5,790 nt of DNA. It comes from JANXDG01 sp964561135. Its GTDB lineage: Bacteria; Elusimicrobiota; Endomicrobiia; DTEH01. Below are positions 1 to 5,790 of this stretch, in pieces; the first letter of the stretch is position 1, and each line of letters starts with the position of its first letter. Where the stretch lies: the NCBI GenBank assembly GCA_964561135.1, contig CAZLOB010000049.1, positions 1 through 5,790 on the forward strand, given 5' to 3'. The notes beneath the pieces are model-generated. The model was not told the DNA's origin and searched no databases. It saw only the letters and a program-made list of their open reading frames with translations. The position numbers and the translations under genes are program-made.

Positions 1-30
1 CTCTTTCCCTACACGACGCTCTTCCGATCT
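1..30 (+). other. Illumina TruSeq adapter contamination at contig end
   Basis: These 30 bases match the 3' end of the Illumina TruSeq universal (P5/read 1) adapter, ending in the diagnostic GCTCTTCCGATCT directly before the insert. The match is exact as I remember the adapter sequence. It is synthetic and was not in the organism. Its higher G+C (about half) contrasts with the AT-rich DNA that starts at position 31. It happens to be open in the frame of the first gene, so it can be translated by mistake as extra N-terminal residues. It should be masked. Confidence 0.97.
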
Positions 31-32
31 CT

Positions 33-1337
33 TTAACAAATCTACAGGCAAGGTTTTCAAATAAAATACATACATTGAATATAGGAGACATTTTTGGTTC
101 TTTTTCTAAGTATTCTTTTAATAGTAGTATAAAAGGTTTTCAATATAAATATTACAATGAAAACATAAATCTAAACGACATTTCATTTCTCTACGGATAT
201 GCTTATCCACGATGGGATAGTTTATGGAAAGACAATGATACAAAAACAATTGAGAGAAAAGTTTTTGGTGGTTATGCTAGATACAAATTATTTTCTGATT
301 TTAATATAAAATTAAACATAGTTTCATCTGTTGATTCTAACAGAGTAAATCCTACTGATCTGTTGTATGACAGCTATATTTATGCATTAGATTTAGAATA
401 TATTCCAATAACAGGTCTAACAATAAACGCTGAAACTGCCTTCAGTGATACAAAAGAATCTTTATCTGAAGATACACCTTATGCAAAATATAATGGTTAT
501 GCGTATAGAATAGAAATGGTTGCTAGTGCGGATCCAAGTAGAGTTGAAATTGAATATGAAAAAGTAGATCCTAAATTTCAGTCATTGCTTGGATATGCAA
601 CATCTGATAGAGAAAGGTTTAAAATTAAATGGAGATATAAGTTGAGTAAACTTGTAAACATCAACACAGGATTTTTATGGTATAGAAACAATCTTAATGG
701 AGAAAAAGATTATACAACAGAAAACTATAAACCTGAAATAAGTATAACTTTAAATCAATTATTTAAAAGAAGTTATTCTAGATTTGACATATCCTACAAG
801 ATCAACAATCAAAAAGGTGGTAATGAAATTTTTGACAATTATATAAATTTGGGTTATAGAGACAGATTTGGTTTTATAGATAACGAAATAAATTTAGGTT
901 ATACAATATATGATACAAAAAATATAAGGAACAGCAAAGAATATACATACAATACTAGTTTCAGTTTTAGAAAAACACTTAATGAATTAGTTTTAAGACC
1001 ATCTTTATATTTAGGTGGATGGACATCTAATGATGAAATTAATAACACATTAGACCAAACCTATGAGTATTCTTTAGGTTTAAGTATAGACTTGCCAAAC
1101 AAAAACATAAATTCAAACTTCAAATTAGGACAGAATATCTTAGATAAAGAAAAAGGTGATGATACTAAAAAAACATTTTTAAACTTCAGTTTTTATTACA
1201 AACCAAATTTTCTTTCAGTATACAACCATCAGTCAGCTTTGTTTCTAAGAATCTATTATAATGATTATAAAAGTAGTATCACATCTAATGATTTCAAAGA
1301 AACAAGTATAACAACAGGAATTAATATAGGAATATAA
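33..1337 (+). CDS. Outer-membrane beta-barrel protein, 5'-truncated (C-terminal 434 residues)
   Basis: This is the 3' part of a gene whose beginning is lost at the contig edge. The frame is open through the adapter, so the true start lies outside the window. The TTG at 75 that could be taken as a start has no convincing ribosome site and is just an internal leucine codon. The product is almost wholly short alternating polar/aromatic stretches joined by Asn/Asp/Gly/Lys-rich turns (for example the SYRFDISYKI-like, INLGY, FLNFSFYY and SITTGINIGI strands), as in bacterial outer-membrane barrels. Near the visible N-terminus (residues 18-35, counting from base 33) is a 'GD-I-F...S...KG' pattern resembling the strand-turn 'VGD...S...RG' seen in large barrel and usher-like proteins. 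No enzyme motif or cysteine cluster is visible. The C-terminus ends in isoleucine rather than the common terminal phenylalanine. It is followed after 15 bases by an exported protein, probably in the same operon. The barrel assignment is inferred from strand pattern; no family name is recognised. Confidence 0.8.
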   Translation, partial: LTNLQARFSNKIHTLNIGDIFGSFSKYSFNSSIKGFQYKYYNENINLNDISFLYGYAYPRWDSLWKDNDTKTIERKVFGGYARYKLFSDFNIKLNIVSSVDSNRVNPTDLLYDSYIYALDLEYIPITGLTINAETAFSDTKESLSEDTPYAKYNGYAYRIEMVASADPSRVEIEYEKVDPKFQSLLGYATSDRERFKIKWRYKLSKLVNINTGFLWYRNNLNGEKDYTTENYKPEISITLNQLFKRSYSRFDISYKINNQKGGNEIFDNYINLGYRDRFGFIDNEINLGYTIYDTKNIRNSKEYTYNTSFSFRKTLNELVLRPSLYLGGWTSNDEINNTLDQTYEYSLGLSIDLPNKNINSNFKLGQNILDKEKGDDTKKTFLNFSFYYKPNFLSVYNHQSALFLRIYYNDYKSSITSNDFKETSITTGINIGI

Positions 1338-1343
1338 GGAGGT
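1336..1343 (+). promoter_or_regulatory. Strong Shine-Dalgarno site for the 1353 gene
   Basis: AAGGAGGT is an almost complete anti-16S match placed 9 bases before the ATG at 1353. It overlaps the TAA stop of the upstream barrel gene (1335-1337), so ribosomes finishing that gene are delivered onto the site. This fixes the start at 1353 and supports co-transcription of the two genes. Confidence 0.9.
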
Positions 1344-1352
1344 ATCTTAATT

Positions 1353-2672
1353 ATGAAAAATAATAAAATGAAATTTTTTATAAATTTGTTTTTTGTTATA
1401 AACTTGTTTATTTTTAACTTAGAAGCAAAATGGTGGATTTTTGGTAAATCAGAAGATGAAGTTGAAATTAAGCATTTGTATTTGAACCAGTTGTCTTTTG
1501 ATGAAATTGATAATAAAGTCACTATATATAAAGATACATTGCAAGATGGCTTTATTTACATTAAAGGTAAAGCACGGATAAGAAAAGGTAAAATAGGTTC
1601 AGTACAAATAAGTATTGATGGTAAGGAAAGTTGGGAGAAGGCAAAACTTTCTGACGATGGTTCTTTTGTGTTCAGCTTCAGACCTGAAATTTCAAAATCA
1701 TATAAAATTTATGTTAAAGCTATAGATACAAGAGGAAAAACAAATAATATTGAATTGACATATAAAGAAGTTACTGTAGCAGAAGGTAATATACAAAATG
1801 TTATAAAAGAGGTGCTTGATAAAATGATAGAAGCATATAAAAATGAAAATTTATCCTTGTTTATGTCTTATGTAAGTGATGATTTTTATCCAGATTTTAG
1901 TATTCTTGAAAGAGCAATAAGAAACGATTTCAGTTTTTTTGATAATATTGATTTAAGATATACAATAAACAATATCACTTCAGACCGGAAAGGCAAAATT
2001 TTTGTATCTATAAATTTTAACAGGATGGTTTTTTCTACTAAAAATGGTAAAGCATTCTCGGATAAAGGTACTACAGAGTTTGTATTTAAACTTACTGATA
2101 AAGGGCCAAAAGTCTTCAGTATGAAGTATCCTTTGATATTTGGTTTAAGTGATGCGTCAGAAGTTGCAAGTGGTACGGTGCTGTTAGCTAATAATGAACC
2201 AATCATTGTTGTTGATGAAAGTGGAAATGTTGATAAAGGATTATTATATGAATATGAAGAAGAAATTGTATATGAGAAAAATATAAGTTTAGTCTCAAGA
2301 GGAGCAGAGGAACACCCAGGCTTTAGTTTTGCAACCGGAGAAATCAAAGAAGGGAAAGGTGATTTTGTGTTGACGAATCCTACACATTATTCAGTAACTT
2401 TAGGTAATGGTGTTACAGCAGTTGATTTAGGAGTAGTAAGTTTAGATAGTATAGATGAAGTACCTGAAAGTGGATATTCTGATTATTCAGGTTCAGATTT
2501 TTTAGATTTTTTAGGATTGTTTTTACAAGAAAAACACACTTATGCTTTTAAGCTTGCTGATGGTAAATATGCTATAATGGAAGTAAAGTCAGTTGGCAGA
2601 AATGATGATTGGGATATTATTATTGTTTTTGATTACAAATATCAACCAAACGGTACACGAAAGTTTAAATAG
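1353..2672 (+). CDS. Exported Ig-like / NTF2-like modular protein, 439 aa
   Basis: The protein begins with a signal peptide (basic MKNNKMK, hydrophobic residues 8-22, likely cleavage after LEA at 23-25, no lipobox cysteine), so it should be periplasmic or secreted. Residues about 60-143 look like an Ig-like beta-sandwich: a 'V-x-I-S-I-D-G...W' strand-turn at 84-94, 'DDGSFVFSF' at 101-109 and 'Y-x-V-x-A-x-D-x-R-G' at 120-128, as in bacterial Ig-like domains and the sulfite-oxidase dimerisation fold. Residues about 149-265 look like an NTF2-like/SnoaL-type cone: two helices with MSYVSDDF at 171-178, then strands. Residues 323-439 form a beta-rich module with GFSFATG, DLG...IDEVPESGYSDY and HTYAFKLADGKYAIMEV, ending in a YQPNG-type strand. 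I recall similar patterns in uncharacterised secreted bacterial proteins. The start is set by the AAGGAGGT site. It lies 15 bases after the barrel gene and 21 before the giant gene, which carries a similar NTF2-like domain. No catalytic residues can be assigned, so a binding or structural role is more likely. Domain calls are from pattern only. Confidence 0.88.
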   Translation: MKNNKMKFFINLFFVINLFIFNLEAKWWIFGKSEDEVEIKHLYLNQLSFDEIDNKVTIYKDTLQDGFIYIKGKARIRKGKIGSVQISIDGKESWEKAKLSDDGSFVFSFRPEISKSYKIYVKAIDTRGKTNNIELTYKEVTVAEGNIQNVIKEVLDKMIEAYKNENLSLFMSYVSDDFYPDFSILERAIRNDFSFFDNIDLRYTINNITSDRKGKIFVSINFNRMVFSTKNGKAFSDKGTTEFVFKLTDKGPKVFSMKYPLIFGLSDASEVASGTVLLANNEPIIVVDESGNVDKGLLYEYEEEIVYEKNISLVSRGAEEHPGFSFATGEIKEGKGDFVLTNPTHYSVTLGNGVTAVDLGVVSLDSIDEVPESGYSDYSGSDFLDFLGLFLQEKHTYAFKLADGKYAIMEVKSVGRNDDWDIIIVFDYKYQPNGTRKFK

Positions 2673-2693
2673 AATTTTGTTCATAAAAATTAG

Positions 2694-5600
2694 ATGAAAA
2701 AATTTTTTAACAAAATTTTATTCTTTGTTTTAATTATTTTTTTTACATTAAATATTGTATTTGGTTCTGAGTCTAGTGAGATTTTGCCTGAAGCTGATAG
2801 TTTACCCACAGGAATAAAACTAGGTTTAGATTTAACCACAGCAATTTTTGAAGAGAAAGGTGCAAAAGAAGGAATAAAAAAGTTTGCTAAAGACAAATTT
2901 GGTGATTGGATGTGGGATTCTATTGGAGGATATGAGAAATTTTGGACAGGTCAACTTGAAGGAGATGCTTATATTGTACAGGCAAAGGAGAAAATTAAAA
3001 AAGTTTATGAAATTAGTAATAATATCAAAGAATTTGCTACCAAACTTGGTGAAGGTAAATATGATGAAGCATTAATTGCTAGTGTTGACGCAACAGTAAA
3101 TGTTGTCGACCATCCATTAGTAAAATTGGCATGGACTTCATGTAAGTTTACATATGAATGTTATAAAGAAGCGATGGAGACAATAGCAAGAATTGAAATA
3201 CAAGAACTTTATAGAATAATTAAAAGTGACAACAACCTTCTAATTATGGATCCAAAAGCAGACCAGCCAAAACTTATCAGTGAAGATTCTAAAACTGTAG
3301 ATTATTTTTTCGAAAAATATCTTATTACGGACGACAGAGTGCGTAATTTAGTTAAGACATATGTTAAAAAAGTTTTAGGTGAAGAATGGCCTGAGCAAAC
3401 TTGGGGAGAGTGGTTTTCAGGTTGGATGGCAGTAGGTTCTGGAGTTGATACACAAAAAAGTTATGAGATTGAAAATATTGCAACTGAATTTAGGAATACG
3501 GCACGAAGATGGATTTTGAGTTTAATAAAAGATTTGAATAAACAAGTAAAAGCTGCATGGGCAGAGGCAAAATTAAAAGAAGAGATGAGGGAATTAGAAA
3601 ATTTTGTTAAGAGCGTGACTGATTTTGAAAAGCATTTACCAAGATTGTTAGAAGAATTTAAAAAAATAAAGAAAATTCGTGAAGAACTTCCAAAATATAA
3701 AGAATATTTAGCAAATAGCACAAAAGCACTCCAAGAAGCAAAAGAAAATGTAAATGATCCAAAAAAAGTAAAACAAGTAGTTTCTACAATAGATTTATGG
3801 AAAAAAAACTTAATTTATTCATATTCCGGAGCATATATAGTAGGTGAAAAAGAATTATCTAAAGCACTTGAACAACAACTTAAAGAATGGGTTAAATTTG
3901 AAAAAGAATTAAATGAAAAGCTTCCTAAATTATACGATAAAATCAAAGAAAATCCATCTATGGCTGGCGGTTATGATGAATCAGATAAAGTCGTTCAAGA
4001 GGCTTATAATACTTACCAAACAGCCTATGCACCAATAATTAAACCTTTTTCTGGTTGGATATATGATGGTGAAAGTTTAAAATCTGAAATGTTAGATACC
4101 TTAAACTATGGGAATTTCACAAAAGCCAAAGAGATATTGGAAAAATGGCGTTCTCAGAAAAAAGATATAGACAAATATTATAGAGAATTAATGAAAAAAT
4201 TATCACAAATAAGAACTGGTTCTGACAAAGCTTACCAAACTGCACTGAATGCTCTTAGCGAGATAAAAAGCTTAACTTGGCAGATTTATGAAAATGGTGA
4301 AAAGATGTTAGTTGAAACATATGATGTATTTGAAAATTTACGACAGATAAGAAAAAAACAATGGGATGATTATTGGCCTATTGTTGTCAGAATATACGAT
4401 CCTGTATTAAATCGGCTTTCCTATATTGAATCTTTATTAAAAGAAATTGATAATAACATAGAATATCTAAGAAATGAAATTCAGAATTATTATATTGCTC
4501 CCTTTGATAAAAACGCAGAAATTTGGCGTATACATCAACTAATAGTTTCTCGTAAGAGAGAATTAGAAAACAGAAGAGTTTCTTTATGGAATATTGTAAA
4601 TAAATTGCAACAGAGTTATGATAGTTATTTTAGTAGTATTGAAAAGACTGTGTATGAACTAAGAAATGTTGCACTGCCTGAAAATGAACTTTTGCAAATA
4701 GAGGTGTTAGTAAAACCTCAAGGATTTTATTCAGTACAAGAGAAAATAAAAAAGATTGAAGAGAAATATTCTGAGTTGCTTTATGCTTCAAGTAAATTAA
4801 AACAACTACAACAACTTTATGATGACATCGCAGAAAAAATTGAGGGAGATAAAGTATGGCTTAGTAATAAAAATGAAGAATTATCTAATTTTCTTGTAGA
4901 ACAAATGAAGAAAAATAATTTAGCATTAGGACCTAAAGATTTTGAAATTGCGTTAAAAAGAGGAAAAGATAACATGGTGATAATAGAAACACCTTTTCCA
5001 CACTATGCCACTGAGGAAGATTTACAGAAATGTGCTAATCAATTAAAAGCGGAATGGGAAAAATATCCAATTATAAAATTTCTTAAAAGTTATGCACCTG
5101 GGCAGTATGAAAAGTTAATGAACCTTGCTACAGCAGATTATATAAATAGAGCAAAAGAAGAAAATATTGTTTTTATTAAAGAGAGTGCAGTTAAAGTTTA
5201 TCAAGCTTCCTATATCAATCATAATGGTACGGGCTATGGTTCAATGATTTATACTTTCGAAGCAGAAGTAGTTTGGATGAGTAATCTCAGTAAAGCAGAA
5301 GAATTGTTAAATAATGCAAAATATGACATAAGTGGAAAACAACTTGATGATTTAAAACAAGAAATTTTTAAATTGACTTGGATTGATATTGAAGCTATTG
5401 ATAATTTGGAAAGATTTAGGAATCAAGATGATTTTAAAGTTCAAATTTTAGGATCATTAGATTTTAAGTTTAGGTATGAGAATGAGAAATACTCAAAATA
5501 TCTTATATGGCAGAAATATTTCAAGGTTTATGAAAAAGTAAAAAAACTGAAGATGGATATAGAGAATTTTAAACAGCAGGAAGATGAGAGAAAAAAACGA

Positions 5601-5790
5601 GAGGAGGAAGAAAACAAAAAAAGAATTCTCCAAGAAATCCAACTTATAAAAGATTTTTATAATAAGTTCAAAACATATTATGAATCAAGAGATGATTCCC
5701 GAGTTATGAGTTTATTGAGTGATGACTGGTCTGCAGGTGATGGAACAACACTATCAGACCTGCAAGAAAATTTAAGAAACAGTTTTAATG
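2694..5790 (+). CDS. Giant exported helical/coiled-coil protein with C-terminal NTF2-like domain, 3'-truncated (at least 1032 aa)
   Basis: An uninterrupted frame runs from ATG 2694 to the window edge, giving 1032 codons with no stop. An in-frame TAG lies directly before the ATG (2691-2693), so the gene cannot start earlier. The first residues, MKKFFNKI followed by a long hydrophobic run to about residue 23, are a textbook signal peptide with likely cleavage near VFG/S (24-25). No Shine-Dalgarno site is visible in the 21-base gap, so translation may depend on coupling or AT-rich leader binding. Residues 40-300 are helical with many Trp and few Cys (C150, C156). Residues 290-820 are Lys/Glu/Leu-rich heptad-like helices typical of coiled coils. 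Residues 824-865 and 914-928 look beta-like. Residues 946-985 are a highly charged helix (DERKKREEEE). Residues from about 981 begin an NTF2-like domain (MSLLSDDW at 1005-1012, GDGTTL at 1015-1020) matching residues 150-200 of the preceding gene. No enzyme motif or known family is recognised. A surface, scaffold or secreted structural role is inferred from the signal peptide and helices. Confidence 0.92.
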   Translation, partial: MKKFFNKILFFVLIIFFTLNIVFGSESSEILPEADSLPTGIKLGLDLTTAIFEEKGAKEGIKKFAKDKFGDWMWDSIGGYEKFWTGQLEGDAYIVQAKEKIKKVYEISNNIKEFATKLGEGKYDEALIASVDATVNVVDHPLVKLAWTSCKFTYECYKEAMETIARIEIQELYRIIKSDNNLLIMDPKADQPKLISEDSKTVDYFFEKYLITDDRVRNLVKTYVKKVLGEEWPEQTWGEWFSGWMAVGSGVDTQKSYEIENIATEFRNTARRWILSLIKDLNKQVKAAWAEAKLKEEMRELENFVKSVTDFEKHLPRLLEEFKKIKKIREELPKYKEYLANSTKALQEAKENVNDPKKVKQVVSTIDLWKKNLIYSYSGAYIVGEKELSKALEQQLKEWVKFEKELNEKLPKLYDKIKENPSMAGGYDESDKVVQEAYNTYQTAYAPIIKPFSGWIYDGESLKSEMLDTLNYGNFTKAKEILEKWRSQKKDIDKYYRELMKKLSQIRTGSDKAYQTALNALSEIKSLTWQIYENGEKMLVETYDVFENLRQIRKKQWDDYWPIVVRIYDPVLNRLSYIESLLKEIDNNIEYLRNEIQNYYIAPFDKNAEIWRIHQLIVSRKRELENRRVSLWNIVNKLQQSYDSYFSSIEKTVYELRNVALPENELLQIEVLVKPQGFYSVQEKIKKIEEKYSELLYASSKLKQLQQLYDDIAEKIEGDKVWLSNKNEELSNFLVEQMKKNNLALGPKDFEIALKRGKDNMVIIETPFPHYATEEDLQKCANQLKAEWEKYPIIKFLKSYAPGQYEKLMNLATADYINRAKEENIVFIKESAVKVYQASYINHNGTGYGSMIYTFEAEVVWMSNLSKAEELLNNAKYDISGKQLDDLKQEIFKLTWIDIEAIDNLERFRNQDDFKVQILGSLDFKFRYENEKYSKYLIWQKYFKVYEKVKKLKMDIENFKQQEDERKKREEEENKKRILQEIQLIKDFYNKFKTYYESRDDSRVMSLLSDDWSAGDGTTLSDLQENLRNSFN
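5634..5790 (+). other. Start of NTF2-like (SnoaL/DUF4440-type) domain inside the giant gene
   Basis: Residues 981-1032 of the giant protein read as two amphipathic helices with 'IKDFYNKF..YY', 'VMSLLSDDW', 'GDGTTLSDLQENLRNSF'. The order and spacing match the opening of the NTF2-like domain in the 1353 gene ('IKEVLDKM..AY', 'FMSYVSDDF', 'LERAIRNDF'). In this fold the first helices are followed by a curved sheet, which would lie beyond the window. The match is by eye. Confidence 0.6.

Noticed and set aside
1265..1522. Minus-strand open frame of 85 codons
   Set aside because: It spans the junction of two well-supported plus-strand genes, and its product is the Ile/Leu/Phe/Lys-rich readout expected from the antisense of AT-rich coding DNA.
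1886..2347. Minus-strand open frame of 153 codons
   Set aside because: It lies wholly inside the 439-aa gene, has no ribosome site of note and gives a low-complexity Ser/Leu/Lys product; it is an antisense shadow.
2673..2691. AATTTT/AAAATT inverted repeat between the second and third genes as a terminator
   Set aside because: The stem is six A/T pairs only, with no G/C and no following T-run, so it is too weak for an intrinsic terminator and expected by chance here.
2690..2896. Minus-strand open frame of 68 codons
   Set aside because: It is antisense to the signal peptide region of the giant gene, with no supporting start context.
2884..3075. Plus-strand open frame of 63 codons starting with TTG
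   Set aside because: It is out of frame inside the giant gene, which is continuous across this region.
3461..3721. Minus-strand open frame of 86 codons
   Set aside because: It is antisense to the helical body of the giant gene; its Phe/Ser richness simply mirrors the Lys/Glu codons.
5583..5625. A-rich runs within the giant gene (around the charged DERKKREEEE helix) as a frameshift or slippage site
   Set aside because: The frame stays open and protein-like on both sides, so nothing indicates programmed slippage.

Overview
The window is an AT-rich (about 30% G+C by eye), fully coding stretch with three plus-strand genes packed head to tail. It begins with 30 bases of Illumina TruSeq adapter, so position 31 is the first biological base and the left edge is very probably the raw end of a contig. 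There are no RNA genes, mobile elements, CRISPR arrays or clear terminators. No stretch over 300 bases lacks a gene.

Layout: (1) positions 33-1337 hold the C-terminal 434 residues of a gene cut by the contig edge, which reads as an outer-membrane beta-barrel. (2) After 15 bases carrying an excellent Shine-Dalgarno site, 1353-2672 encodes a 439-residue exported protein with a signal peptide, an Ig-like beta-sandwich, an NTF2-like (SnoaL/DUF4440-type) domain and a distinctive C-terminal beta module. (3) After 21 bases, a very long gene starts at 2694 and is still open at the window end. Its at least 1032 residues comprise a signal peptide, a mostly helical, coiled-coil-rich body and, at the cut, the start of a second NTF2-like domain resembling the one in gene 2. 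It contains no stop codon in the window, so a caller that requires complete genes would miss it.

The beta-barrel and two signal peptides point to a Gram-negative-type, two-membrane bacterium. Low G+C, strong use of AGA and ATA codons and this mix of secreted domains would fit an uncultivated lineage such as Omnitrophota or Elusimicrobiota known from metagenomes, but that placement is a guess.

The tight spacing and shared strand suggest one operon. All three products appear to act in or beyond the envelope: an outer-membrane barrel, a modular exported beta protein and a giant exported helical protein that shares a domain type with its neighbour. A plausible but unproven reading is a cell-surface or secretion module. 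I recognise no named gene or known system here.
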